From: Lomentospora prolificans
Taxonomy: Eukaryota > Ascomycota > Sordariomycetes > Microascales > Microascaceae
Direction: 5' to 3'
NCBI GenBank assembly: GCA_029532625.1
Contig: JARFXM010000002.1
Coordinates: forward strand, 496,001 to 560,000
Length of the DNA: 64,000 nucleotides
Part shown: piece after piece, positions 1 through 12,606 of the stretch
Layout of the letters: each line of letters begins with the position of its first letter
How positions within the stretch are numbered: the stretch's first letter is position 1
Made by a program: the position numbers and the translations under genes
Notes under the pieces: generated by a model
Databases searched by the model: none
The model's input: the letters and a program-made list of their open reading frames with translations, nothing else
Told to the model about the DNA's origin: nothing

Positions 1-749
1 AGGAAATGGGTATTAAGCCACCCAAGGGTGTCATTCTCTATGGTGCGCCTGGTACAGGAAAAACCTTACTCGCGAAGGCTGTTGCCAATCAGACTTCAGC
101 TACTTTCTTGCGTATAGTGGGAAGTGAGCTTATCCAGAAGTACCTTGGTGATGGTCCTCGACTCGTGCGACAGCTCTTCCAGGTATGTTGATTCTTTATA
201 CCGAATATTTCTCGCTAGCGAACTCTATCTAACCGTCCCTAGGTTGCCGCGGAAAACGCCCCCTCTATTGTCTTCATCGATGAAATCGATGCTATCGGTA
301 CCAAGCGTTACGAATCCACATCCGGTGGTGAGCGAGAAGTCCAGCGAACCATGCTTGAGCTCCTCAACCAGCTCGACGGTTTCGACGACCGTGGCGACGT
401 CAAGGTCATTATGGCCACCAACAAGATTGAGACCCTCGACCCTGCCCTCATCCGACCAGGTCGTATCGACCGTAAGATCCTCTTTGAGAACCCCGATCAG
501 AACACTAAGCGCAAGATTTTCGCGCTGCACACTTCCAAGATGAGCCTCAACGACGATGTCGACCTAGAGGAATTCATCGGCCAGAAGGACGATCTCTCCG
601 GTGCCGACATCAAGGCCATCTGCTCTGAAGCTGGTCTCATGGCTCTGCGTGAGAGGAGGATGCGCGTGCAGATGGCGGACTTCCGCGCTGCTAGGGAGAG
701 GGTACTACGGACGAAGCAGGAAGGCGAGCCCGAAGGCTTGTACTTGTAG
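1..749 (+). CDS. rpt2: 26S proteasome regulatory ATPase Rpt2, C-terminal part
   Basis: This is the 3' part of an AAA ATPase of the 19S proteasome base, which unfolds ubiquitinated substrates and feeds them into the 20S core. Two exons are visible: 1..182 (the frame is open from the window edge, codons in phase with position 3) and 243..749, separated by a 60-nt intron with GTATGT and CCCTAG borders. The Walker A motif GAPGTGKT, the Walker B motif FIDEIDAIG, and the second region of homology ending RPGRIDRK are all intact. The C-terminus LYL fits the HbYX motif that docks some Rpt subunits into the 20S alpha ring. The stretch around EMGIKPPKGVILYG and the GLYL end point to Rpt2 rather than the other five Rpt paralogs; this paralog call rests on family knowledge. 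The N-terminal coiled coil and OB domain lie outside the window. Confidence 0.95.
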
Positions 750-3700
750 TATAATGTATCTGTGTTTATTAGCCCACTAGATGCTGAGGAGTGGGGAGCG
801 TTGGGGATCAATAGATGGTGTTTATACCACGACATTTCCGAGCCGTTTGCAACTACTCTACCAAACCTAACTATCTAAGTCTTGATAACTATCCCGGCGT
901 AGTTCAACTGGCAGCTTTATCAACCAATTCAACTGTCAACAGGATTCGTGCCGTTTCCCTTTCTAGATCCACCACGAGTAAACGTGTTAATTAGGCTGGT
1001 GTCTGCCCGCACTCCGCAGCCGGAGTCAATCATGGACAGCGATGTAGCTTAAAACGTACAATAGGCGATCCCTTGTACTACGCCGGACACTACACACCAG
1101 AACTCCTGGGGCCAAAGTTCCGGGCAAGTCCTCGTGGGACGGAGGACGGGGAGTCGAGCAGGATGAGATGACTACGTCACGAGCAAATACCGATCCGAAG
1201 ATAGACCTTGGTGCTCGACGCAGTTAGGAAGCAAACACTGTTTGGAAAGTTTGCTCTGGTTTATCGAAGATTCGTGAAGAGTGTACCTTTGCGTCGTCAC
1301 CTGGACGAGGGCATATCAATCAGCCTTTCAGGAAAGAGACCTGTCGTAACGACGCAAAGAGACGAATAGCACATGACGCTCCGGACATGTTGAACTTGCG
1401 AGTTTGAAGCAAACAGGTGCAAGTCAACTTCATGGGCTAGGTATTTGGGTAGCGGGTCCTACTTTGCTATCTACACATGAGACGAGTCACAGTCCACAGC
1501 CTGTTCCTGTGCCTTGGACTCGTATTATCGCCATGCTAGGTGCTGACAAAGCTTTCGGCTTGGTATTGCTTGGGTGCAAGGACGGGCTCCATCATGTGAG
1601 GGAGACAAAAAGGCTCGTGCTTGGTGCGTGGACTGTAGCCTGCGGTATGACGGGTAGTATGGGAGAGGTACCTCAATGGTGCGAGGTTGTGGTGTAAGTG
1701 GTGATACCACACTGAAGCCTGCAGCCATTTTGGGGGCCAAGGGATGTCGACAGCAGGTGCAAGCAATTGGCGAATAGTAGATGTCTGATCAAGTATGATC
1801 ATGCATGCGGTCTCAGAGTGATGGGATGGAAAGTATAGCTATCCCATCGCTTATTGAGGAAGATGTCTCATATTTGTTAAGGCTCAACTGCAAATACCCA
1901 CTCCGAAGCGCCGTAACTGGTCGGTCCTCATGCTCCGAGAATCGCCGGGTTAGCGTGAAATTCTCAGCTGGAATCCATCAATCTTGTGTCGTTCGATAAC
2001 TAATACGCCGTCATAGGGCCAAATTCTTGGCCGGCAAGGCTATCGAAGTTCATGATCCCCCAGACAAGGCGGCTGCTTTCTGACGATGACCGGTAGCTTT
2101 CCCTGATCGTCAGGGAGTCCATCAGGAATAAAGGGTACTCCTCACTCGGGGACCAAGGGTAAAGGGGATGACACAAGTCACAACCCGACACTATGCCTCG
2201 ATACGGCACCACGGCGTCGCTGACAAGACCATGGGCAAGTCCCCTTACGCAATCCCCTTCTTCCGAGGGTCAGGGATGGTATCCTGAACCCTCCAATAGC
2301 TTGTAGTCCGGCTGGACCCCATGTTAGGGTCACCATCCAGTCATGCACCAAGCCGTCTTCTTCCCCATTTCCTAGAGGCTCAGGTCTTCGAAACCGAAAA
2401 CACACGCGAGGCAGCAATGTGGAAGACACCGGCTTGCTGCATGGAGCGTGGTTAGTTAGCCAGTGCGTTGTCCCTCGAGGACTAGACGAACTTTCTTAAC
2501 TCTCGGCGAAAAGGCTCACTCGTGCTCACAGGCTAGAATAGGCATTGTACCCATGCTCTAGGAGCTAAAATCATCTATGACTCCTTCAGCGATGCACCTT
2601 CAGCAGGGTTAATGACGCTGGCAATGTGTGTTGGCGATGTTTGTAGTTCATCCTCCAGCACCAGAATGGGGCTTAATCGCCCCACACTCTTACATAAGGG
2701 TGCATCAGTTCAGATCTTTTTGGATTAATTTGATGCGTCTTCTTTGACTCGTCTCCACCAGCCATGCTGGTCGCGCATGTGGGCAGGAGACATGCATGAG
2801 ATCAAGGAGCTGCCTGTCTTCCATCCAGCAATCAGAGAGCATCAGTAACTTCAAGCGAAGAAGGCTCGGTGCAACGACGACCGGACGACGAACGACAACA
2901 CTGGCTGCCCTTGCTATTGGCGCTGGTGAATCATATCCTGTGGTGGAGAACAAGGCAATTGTACTGGTTATCATTGGCGATGACGGACTAGGGCTTAATG
3001 CACAATAGAGCACAAATCATGGTATTCGCCAGCCGGCCAGTACAGCCGGCATGCCAGCCATTGCAGGCTATCGTGCCCTGGCCTTTGCCCTAGACGAGGT
3101 TCGTTGGCCACTCGACGATGTGTCTCCGGCTGCAGGAATTACTTCGTATGCAGCTTCGTCGAAGCAGTGACACCAAAAACGGAGCGCACTCGGCAAGCGC
3201 ACAAAGTCTCTGTTCTGTGCCGCCGTATCACCGGCTGCTTTCGTGATTTTTTTTTCTTTGGAAAGTCGCCTTTAGACGCCGCGGTTTTGATCCGGCTTCG
3301 CGGATTGGGGCAGCGCTTCAAGGCATCTGGCGAATCACGGGCTTGAAGTGGCCTGCGACCAGGGTTGCTGCAACCGGGGCGAATCGAACCATGTCCCCTA
3401 TTAGACGGTTCCCCCTAATACCCTCAAGCTAAGAACATTCGCGAGAGTGCACTGGAGCCCGCACTCTGCAGGACCAAACTGCAGAAAATGGCAGTGCTCG
3501 AAGCAAGTGTATAGGTGGTATCTCTGCGTAATAGGTCAAGTACTGGTTAGGTGCTTACCCCACTGAATCGGGACAAGTGTTGCCTCGTCCCGGTACGACC
3601 AGCCTGGCGGACCATGTACCCACTCTCTATGATGCCGGTTCCGCAACTCACTAATACAGCCTGGCTCTTTCAGTGCCCGTATTCCCGGTAATACTAGTGC

Positions 3701-4518
3701 TAGTCCTGGATAGGAACCTGACGCCAGCCAGCCTCCAGTCTGTATGGAGCCCCCTTTGCGTCCTTCGCCCTGCGCAAGTGCGCCAGCCAAGGTCAAATTC
3801 ACCTTCTGACCCTGTTCCTCGAGCCGAAACATAGGACGGGAATGGACTGCACCCAGAAATCTATGACTCTTTCCACGAACTTTCTCTTCCTGTTCCTGCT
3901 CATGTTATGGTTGAACAAGACCGGTACCGCACCATTCCACGAACAGCCATAGAGTTTACGCTTGTGGTAGGTTTCTGCGCGATGATGAACGAGGAGAGCA
4001 ATCGAGAAGGCCAGTTTGAGACATTATTTCCCATTTGCACCAGACAAACTTTCGCTCGGCTATGAGCTCTTGCTCTGCCGACGGGCCTTCATTGTGTCGT
4101 CGTTGGTTCTTTTCTTCAGGGTCGAGAGTTGCATTGCTCCCTTGATCCCTTTGCACGTCTGTCAATCCTGTCTGCCCCTCACTAGGATCCCCTACTGTCT
4201 CTCACGAGCCGAGCCGTCATTGTCCAATACCCTGGATTCCCTCAACCCGGCCTGGCCTTGCCTTGAAATACCAACCCCGACCCCTCCAAATCGTTCTCTG
4301 CTCTTTCATCTTCATTCAAGGATCTGAACCTGTGTCTCTCAACTTCTTGAAGTTTCACTGCATACAGCTCCATCCTCGTTACTCTCTTGGTGTGAAGCAC
4401 CTTGTCCCTCGAACCATACTGCTCTATTCGATCTTCGCCACCACCACCACGCCCGTCAGTCTGCCCTAGATCTCACACGTGGTGTAAGAGTAGCTATCTT
4501 ATCAACTCCTCCATAACA
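750..4518. other. Gene-poor interval, no supported gene
   Basis: About 3.8 kb without a recognisable coding region. All open frames are short (about 100 codons or fewer), lack family motifs and overlap one another on both strands. The stretch at 3369-3432 has a tRNA-like T-loop string on the minus strand but no matching acceptor stem. The last few hundred bases are pyrimidine-rich, as expected for the promoter and 5' leader of the lipase gene that follows. Confidence 0.6.
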
Positions 4519-6573
4519 ATGCGATTCTTTTCGAGTAAAAAGCGCAAGAAACCCGAGGAGCTCTCCAGCTCTTCGGTCGCCCACCAACCGCTCCCGCCTC
4601 GGCCCAGTACCGCCCCTCACCCGGCTCTGGCCCACCGACCTCATCCTCAGCCTCAACAACAGCTTCCGCTCTCTCAGTCATTTCCTCTACAGCAATCACC
4701 ACAATCTCAGACCGGGACGCAGGCCTGGCAATATGACCACCAAGCCCTGGTCCAGAATTTCGGCCACCCTCAGCAACATGCCACCCCTGCTCTCCCCGCC
4801 GCCCCGGGCTGGACGGCCCCCACCCAGTCCCCACCGATGCACCCGCCGCCCCCGTATAACGGCTACCAGCCGCCGTGTCCACCCATCGTCGTCAACCAGC
4901 ACTACTATCTCAACTCCAGGCCCATACCGGCCCCTGGCGGCAAAAAGAACTCGTCATCGCTAGATAAAATTAGCGATTCCGTCGTCGGCATAACGAGGGA
5001 TGTCGCCTACGACGTCATCCCCCAGCTGTACGACGAGAGCGTCTCCGCTTGGCAGACATACGGCCCGCAGCTGGTCAATTCGACCGTTGCGATGGTCGAT
5101 CAGATCGCCAGCAGCTTTGACCGGATTATGACTATGATTGATATCGAGAAGGTTGACCGGAACGAGCGCGACTTTTCGGCCTACCAGCCCCAGTCCCAGC
5201 CAACAGACTTGACCAGGAGGCCACCCGATCAGTCGAAATCAAGGTCTAAGAGGGCCGACAAGGCCTACTATCCCAAGATTCAGACCTCTGGTGTTGCTGC
5301 GAATGTCGTTTCCAGCAGCTATTTCGCCAAGGTGGACTTGTACGGAAATTCAAGGCTGCCCTTGAATTTGCCCCCTTTGAGGCTGTGAGTTTCTTTCGTC
5401 ACTCTCGGGCTGTGGAACAAACTAACGTAATTGACCTAGATACGTCTCGACCTGGCCCCTGCTTTGTCTTGCTGCGAATTATTCCGAGAGGGTATACGAT
5501 ACACCTAGAGGCGCGGAGAAAGATACCCATGTTAGTGCCGATTGGAGGACCGGAACTAGGGCCATGGTTCTCAAGTCCGTCCCTATGGATGATAAAAGCG
5601 TGATCGTCTTTGCTATTCGTGGTACGGCCAATTTCATGGATTGGGCTGTGAACCTTAACATGGCTCCGGCTTCTCCCGCCGGATTTTTGGTAAGTCTTGT
5701 ATCTTACAAGGACTGATTCTACAAGAATTATTACTAAGGCCTTCTGTCTATCAGGATGACGCTGGCAACCTCTGCCACGCCGGTTTCCTGACCTCGGCCC
5801 GGAAAATGATTAAGCCGGTTGCGGCCCGTCTGCGTCAGCTTCTCAAGGAGAACCCCGGCCGAAGCGATTACTCCCTTCTAATCACCGGCCATAGTGCTGG
5901 TGGTGCCGTCGCCTCTCTGCTCTACATGCACATGCTCTCGACTTCGCGAGCTGCCGAGTCGGAGCTTAACGTGCTAGCGGGCTGTTTCAAGCGTATCCAC
6001 TGTATCACCTTTGGCACGCCACCCGTATCCGTTATGCCGCTCGTCAAGCCCGATATTCCCCAGCTCAAGAAGAGCGTGTTTATGAGCTTCATTAACGAGG
6101 GAGATCCCGTCGCCCGGGCCGACAAGGCTTACGTGAAGACGCTTATTGAGCTCCTCGCTTGTCCAGAGCCCATGGTTCCGAAGAGCAGAGATAAAGACAG
6201 GGAAAAGAAGTCGTCTGGAAAATCGGCCGGGAAGACCTCTAGCAAGGACTCTAAAACCACCGTCTCGAAGAGGCCGCGAGACGCCGGTACATCTTCCAGA
6301 TGGACCTCTAGGAGCCCCAACTGGCGCGTTCCCAACTGCAGTCTTAGCAACGCCGGAAGGATCGTGGTCCTGCGGTCTAAGGACCCCAAGGCCAAGGTCA
6401 CCGGGCGCAAGACGGTCGACGAGAGGCTGCAGGACGGCGTCATGGCGCAGACGGTGAGCGATGCGGAGTTGAGGGGAATAATTTGGGGTGATCCGGCGTG
6501 TCATATGATGTCGTTTTATTCAAAGCGGATTGAGATTCTGGCCGTCGAGGCGATCACCGCTAAGGGGTTTTAA
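4519..6573 (+). CDS. Class 3 (alpha/beta-hydrolase) lipase with proline-rich N-terminus
   Basis: Three exons (4519..5384, 5440..5689, 5755..6573; GTGAGT...CTAG and GTAAGT...TCAG introns) give 644 aa. Residues about 15-135 are rich in P, Q and S and look disordered; the Lipase_3 fold begins near residue 290. The nucleophile elbow is GHSAGG with Ser419. Asp489 in NEGDPVA and His622 in ACHMMSFY are the likely other members of the triad. The oxyanion-side segment FAIRGTANFMDW precedes them. The class acts on acylglycerols or phospholipids, and the long intracellular type resembles diacylglycerol lipases, so a membrane-lipid role is likelier than secretion; no signal peptide is present. I chose the ATG at 4519 (context ACAATGC) although an in-frame ATG exists at 4402, because residues before 4519 look like translated leader. 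A K/S-rich insert (about residues 510-540) lies between Asp and His. Confidence 0.9.
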
Positions 6574-8253
6574 AGGGGATGGGGTTTTACGACAGCTGCG
6601 GGTGTTTATGATTTATTTTTTTCCTTGTGGAGTTTTATTTCTTCGTTTGGGACATAGCTTGATACCATAGAGGAGGATATATCCAATTGAAAGATGACAA
6701 TTTTGACAATATTGATGGATGTTCCGAAGACGAACGACTTACATCCGTGATCTGACTCTACCATGTCTCAAACTACAGCAACAAATTACGACCCAAACAA
6801 AACAATTTAGCCATGCGTGCGTACTAGTAGGGCCTATCCACTACTTGGAAACAAACGAATGTGATGTGTGCCTCTAGCTTCCTAGATATCATAGCAGGCG
6901 AATATGTCCTTGGGGATAGGGAGAATCTACCCTCTACAGGGATTGTCGTAGATACATATTGCAAAACGAGCAACTGTTAGTAGCAGATTTACCACCAATT
7001 TAGGGGTAGCACGCTTGAAAATTTGTTTCGGTGGTAACAATAAACAAACTGCAGCTTTGAGGCAGGGCTGCTCTTTCAAATGAGTGGATAGATCCATCTA
7101 ATGCTCGGCTTCGGCTGGACGGGCTTTGCCGCATCCCGACGAGTGTCCGATATATTCCTCTCTCCGCCTATGCCTATTACCTACATTGGCTTGGAATATT
7201 TCTGAGATTGATTTGGGAAGTGTGTTTTCACCCACCCAAGAGACGTTTCCTACGCTATAGCACGGAGACCTTGGTAGGTAAGCCGGCGCCGATGGGGAGG
7301 TGACTGAGCGATAAGTTTCCACGCTTAGCCTAGGGGTAACCTAGAAGCCTTGTAGGAACACGAGGCGGAGAATGATGAGGGATCTCGCTCCGCTCACCAC
7401 TACACGATACCTAGCTAACAGCCACTTTCATACATATCTCGGCCCACAGAGCCTTTGTATCACTCTCCCAGCTAAATTTGCAAGATTATTCTTAGTAGCT
7501 GCGAGGAGCACATGGGCTTTTGCATTTGTGGAGCGGGTTTTCTGGTTTCGGAGGAGGGAAGCCTGGCTATCGACAGTCGACCGTTCCTCCATGATACATG
7601 AGTAGTGGTACTTGGAGCATCTGTCTGCCACGGGCCACGCGCGGGAGACATTGGTGATCTACTACCAGGCTAGGCTCAATCCTGGTGATAGAGGCATTAA
7701 TGAAGAAGAACCCCGACTAGAAGATAAAGGACCATCATCCTCTCACTTTGACTTGACCCGACGCATAATCTCCTTCACTGGCAAACGAAAAAGGCTATTC
7801 AGCCTTGGCCCTCGCAATGATTGTCCGTTGCCCTACTCGATTATATTCTTGCCTTCCCCAGGATATATATCAGGTCGACGACTCCAGTTACCGTAGTAGT
7901 TGAAATATCGACCTCCCTTTCTGCGGCCCCAGCCTATACACATTTGGCTCCCGCCAGCCCCAAGAAATCTGGCTCCTGCGAGGTCAGCCCATTCTGTGCG
8001 TCGCGGCTACCATTCGCATCAGTCCTCATGCTTTTCGTCGAAGTCGAGAGATCAGCGTTCCTGGACGTGGTCCTAAACTAGATCTGATGGAAGCGGATGT
8101 CTACTTCGTTCTCTTAAACACTTGCTCGCTTCGTCGCCCCAGTGTACCAGATGCTTCCCTGGCTTCAGCATCTAGAGGATGACTTGATGGCAGCTCGGTG
8201 ACGGTATCGAATTTGTCTGCCGTTGAAGCTGTCAATGGGCTTGAAGGCTCCAT
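6574..8253. other. Intergenic, no gene seen
   Basis: This 1.7-kb stretch has only short overlapping frames without motifs. I looked for further C-terminal pieces of the NLR relic that begins at 8254 (minus strand) and could not identify any with confidence. Confidence 0.55.
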
Positions 8254-9929
8254 CTAATCGATACTCAGTTCTTTTTCGGAAAGGAACCGCTTATCTTTTA
8301 GCAATTGGCCTTCAGTCCCCAATTGCCAAAAAAAAAGCAGGACGGACTGTCCAAAGAAAAACTCCTTGTGATCCGTTCGCGACTTCGCAGATGAGAGGGC
8401 TACTTGTAGAGGTGTAAGTGATCTATCCCCATGCGGATGGATGCTGAGCTCGCTCCTAGCGAAGTTCATAATGTCATCCCGGTTTTGTTCATGCATGTGT
8501 ATTTTTGTCGAGGAACCCTCACCGAAGCCATCCTCGAACTCGTTCAATGGGCGACTAGAAACGCAGAGCTTTATGAAGGCAAACTTGGATAACGAGATTA
8601 GATACTGGGCCAGTTCCGAGTAGTCATCGTAATACTCATCAAGTCCATCAATAAAGAAGCAGAGTTTCATCTGGAGGCTAGCTTTGTCCGCTATCCGCTG
8701 GAAAGCTGCTTAAAGCCTGGGAAGAGGCCATGCGAGGGGGTCTCCGGTAACTCCTAGGTGGTGTGGTGGGATTGTATGGGGCGGGACAGGATGCTATCAA
8801 CTCGGGGCATTGGCGCAAGACGTCAGAAGTAGAGACATCAGACGGCCTTGGTTGTGACTTTTGCATCTCCGTGCCTCGACTCCAGAAGTCATGGCTTGCC
8901 ACAACGAGGCTCGGATGGTTTCGCCCAACTTTTCAGGCGCGTCCACGTTTCTTTGTGGTCCACAACATACTTCATAACTGTGGCCTTTTCCCGACCCGGG
9001 CTTTCCGGGCACCCACAATATCCCGTTTCCATTTTCACGCCAGCGGTTTAAGAGTTCTTTGCTACGATCCGCTTGACGGTTGCGAAGCGCCCATCGAAAG
9101 GTTTCACCATGGGCTTCCACAATAGTATCGTATCTGGAACGGCGATCATCGTACGAAAGACTAGTAATGATCATCTGTTCATATTGGACGTTCTTTGATG
9201 CGATCGAAAGAGATTCCATCTGTTGTTCCAACTGTTTGATGCCCTCGGTCTTGAATAGCATCGGCGACGTCTTGTCTCGGGCACTAGCCAATCGATGATG
9301 AGTAGAATCCAGAATGGAGCGGACTTCGTCTAATTTTTGATCTTGCTTTCTATGGTACTCGCTCGTCTGTTGAGACTGCTGGTACAGCTCGACCTGCTGG
9401 CTGTGATAAAGGACTTCGAAAATCTACATAGTTGCGCTTCACGGCCAGGGCTCAGCAAGTAACTCACTTTGATACCGAGAAAATATAAGCTGCAAGTGCC
9501 AACTGGGACCGATAAAGGCGCTTCTCTATCCCTTTGAGATTCCAGTCGTCGAGGACTGCCTTGATTACGTTGCGAAAGCTTTTCCATCTCTGTCTCACCG
9601 AGCTGTTCTCGCTCTCGGACTTCCGATCGTCCTTCTGCTTATGCACGACCTTGAGCAGCTTGGCGGAATCGGCTTGATTCGAAATACCAAGGGCTCTTAT
9701 TGCTTCTTCAGTCTCAGTGAAATCACCAGATGCGTTTGGTTGAGTCTTCGGCGCGGAGAAGACAGCTAGCTCTGAACTGCATAATTCAAGATTCCGATAT
9801 ACATTTCCAGGCTGGCCTCTTCCTCTGACAAGCCGCTAATCGAATTGTGTATCTCAAAGTCATCGACAGCAGTTTGCAAGTAAAGGCCACTACCCCCGAG
9901 GCGAGGCCAAAAATGGCCGATGGCTCCAT
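8254..9929 (-). pseudogene. Decayed NACHT-type NLR (STAND) gene
   Basis: Read on the minus strand, this is a broken copy of the common Pezizomycotina STAND/NLR family used in allorecognition and immune-like signalling. It starts at 9929 with MEPSAIFGLASGVVAFTCKL, the typical N-terminal helix. The frame is then lost and regained several times: near 9865, near 9800 (between EEEASLE and NVYRNLEL), inside the P-loop near 8990 (GKPGSGK in one frame, TVMKYVVDHKETW in the next), and again near 8900-8830. An intron with GTATCA...TGTAG borders at about 9424-9475 still fits the phase, joining QLALAAYIFS to VLYHSQQVELYQQ. The 8254..8670 frame keeps the Walker B-like FFIDGLDEY and the sensor-like CVSSRPLNEFED. 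Everything after the NACHT is missing, so neither a repeat domain nor an effector domain can be read. Multiple indels exclude a working product. Confidence 0.85.
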
Positions 9930-12606
9930 GGCCCTGAATAACGAGCGCTAGCGATGATATCAATAACACCCCGGCGCGACCGCATTCCGAATTGGGCCAG
10001 AAACGCTCGCCAAAACGAAAGCTTACCACTGGGAAACTCGGGATGAAAAAGAAGAATTGCACGACTCCTCGAGTCGAGCTCTCTATGTACACGCGCGCCA
10101 CGTCACGTCGTGTCAGCAAGGGCAGTGTACCCTGGGACAGACCGGATAAACCGCAGCCCCTAACAATAATTCTTGTTCTTCACGCTGCCACGAGATTCCG
10201 TCGGCGTCGTCCCTCCTTGACTGGCATTCTAGAATGATGCTAGTTTCCTGCGAAATATATGGCGGCTAGCAAGAGAGCCGTGTTCTTTTGACTTTCGATA
10301 TTGGGGCGGTAGTGACAGATCCCAGTTGACAAACCCATACTGCTAAGCATATCCCGGTATGGTGATTGATGTTACTGAAGGCTACTGCCGGGGCCGGAAT
10401 AATTTTTGTGTTTGGTGACCCGGACGGATTCCCCACCTTCGGCGCCGGTTTTCCGTCGTCTTCCCGGCGCACGATCTGGTTCAGTGGGTTTGCATCAACC
10501 GAATATACAGCCCGGAGCTATACCAATGTGTAATTTTTGGATTGTAATTTTTGAGATGATGCCCTTGGGGCCCTTTCTCTAGTCCGAAACCTGTCTTCTA
10601 ACCACGCCCCCAAGATAGTACCCATTATTTTTCAAGCCCTCTTCGTCCATGGATGGAGGTGAAGCGGCGAATCCACGAAATTCGACCTTGAATACCGAGG
10701 TTACTACATCGACAATGGACCTCATTGAGACCTGAAATGTAGAACTCAATGGCTTTGTAGGTCCTGCTGGTGACGTACTAAGCGTCAAGACTGCAGTGGA
10801 CGCCCTCATCCGAAGAGGGCACAAGGGATAGACAACCTCCCAATATATTGGTATGCACCTCCCAAGAACACCCGCCTTCAAGATTGCACGTACTGTTCGT
10901 TACCATTCTCAAGCTACGCAAACCGCGCGACCACCCATCAATTGACGCCAGGAACTCGACCATGTCAACTTCCCGACGCGTCACGAGCGCAGTATCACTC
11001 ATCGTGCGCCCCCAAACCATCAAACCACCCGCGCACTATTTCTCCTTTAATCTCCTTGGCTCCGTTTTTCTTTCTTTTTCTTTTTCCCCTTTTCCTTCTT
11101 TTTTTTTTAGCGCTGGCCCCGGTGATGGTAGTTGGGGCGCTGGTCGCCTGGCTCTTTGGCTTTTTTTTTGCAGAGGGTAGCTGGCGTCCAGCGGAGATGG
11201 CAAGGAATTGCCAGAACTAGCGCAGAGTGGGTGGAGACGCCCTTGGTTTGGTATGACGGAGAGCCAGCTGGCAATGGATCTTGGATTGGGAACTACGGAT
11301 AAAATAGACGAAAAGGGCCTTGCTCTTAAGCGTAATTACAAGCTAAGTTCAATGTTACAATTGACGGGTAAGTCGGCTCATGAATGGAGGAAGGATGCCG
11401 ATTCTGGAGCTTCCAGGGCCGCTGCAAGTCTAAGCCAGCTACCCTTCCATTGCCCGCAGACAATCAATTGATTGCTTCCATAAGCTCGCCAATTGATTAA
11501 TGCACTTTTGTAAGTGAATTTGGTGGTGGACATCATGAAAGCATAGCATATTGACCATCACAATTTACCCCAATCAGGTCCTCCCTCACTACAACACCCC
11601 TTTCCAACCACAGTATCATCGAACCCAAGCCAGGCCAAATGTCCTCTCACATCACCTGCCATCATCTCATCCTGAAAACCTCAAACCCTGTTGGCTTCCT
11701 TATTGACTACACCCAGCCTATTCCTAAAATCACCACACCACCAGGCTCCCCAGTAAACCCCATCCCCCCAAAGCCTGGTGAAAATGAGAAAACTCACACT
11801 CCCTATACCAAGACTGCCCCAAACCAAAACCAATAGGACATGGCCTGATTACTCTTTTGCCCACTTTAGAACCTTAATACTTCGTACCAGGGGCAAAGAA
11901 GAAAAGAAAAATACATGACCCTGGCACTCTCGAGACTGGTGGCGTGTGGGGAGAGCATGGGTGTGGCGCACTGGGCGTTGGCAATTCGAGCCTAGTGTGA
12001 AGATCGGCCCCCTGTCCATCCTTCTTTAATTCTGGATCTTTTGAAGCGTATTGGAGACGTCGTTTTGTCTTGGTACAAGCATGATCAAGCCACATTTTTT
12101 TTTCCCCCTTCTCTTTTCCAGTCGTTTTCTCGGGGTTGTCCAGGGGCCCCCCCTTGCGGCGCCAGTGACGTGCCTGGCTGGCTGTCCGAGCCTGCTCGAC
12201 TTACACATTCTCCGAAGAGCCTGGCGGTTCTTGCTGCCACTTCCGTTATTCTCACAAATAATCAAAACCGTTGATACACAAACCATCACACATTTGCAGT
12301 AATATAAACGTGAAAATTGAGGGACATCCAGATTCGTATTAAACCACGAAGTCGCGGGCTTCAGAATTAGAACCACCTAGATAATCAGACACCAGGCAAA
12401 AATCGACCTCCTAAATCCCGCGCACCCTCGCAAGCGTCTAACACTCATCGAATACCATTAAGAGAACCCCGGATATCGTATTTCCAATGAAACCGGTTTA
12501 TTACACCACATCCTACACATTGACAAGTCGTTTTTCCCATGTCCCTCTCCCCCAAAAAAATGAGACGCTGCTCGCGACATTACACTCCGTGCTGGATTGA
12601 AGCCGT
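9930..12606. other. Intergenic with simple-sequence tracts
   Basis: No gene could be supported. The interval has a long pyrimidine tract near 11063-11110, a C/A-rich stretch near 11580-11830, and several T runs near 12090-12120. The frames present are short and without family motifs. The terminal 200 bases form the 3' side of the CFEM gene. Confidence 0.55.

Noticed and set aside
3369..3432. tRNA-like sequence on the minus strand (TGGTTCGATTC T-loop, TATTAG/CTAATA stem)
   Set aside because: No acceptor stem pairs with the 3' side, and the anticodon loop would be ten bases. At best an old tRNA relic.
4402..4518. In-frame upstream ATG extending the lipase by 39 residues
   Set aside because: The extension is rich in Ser, Pro and Cys like translated leader, while the ATG at 4519 has good context and begins the basic MRFFSSKKRKK segment.
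10025..10045. Short resemblance to the fungal 5S rRNA start region (CACTGGGAAACTCGGGAT)
   Set aside because: Similarity stops after about 18 bases; none of the remaining 5S sequence or its internal promoter follows.
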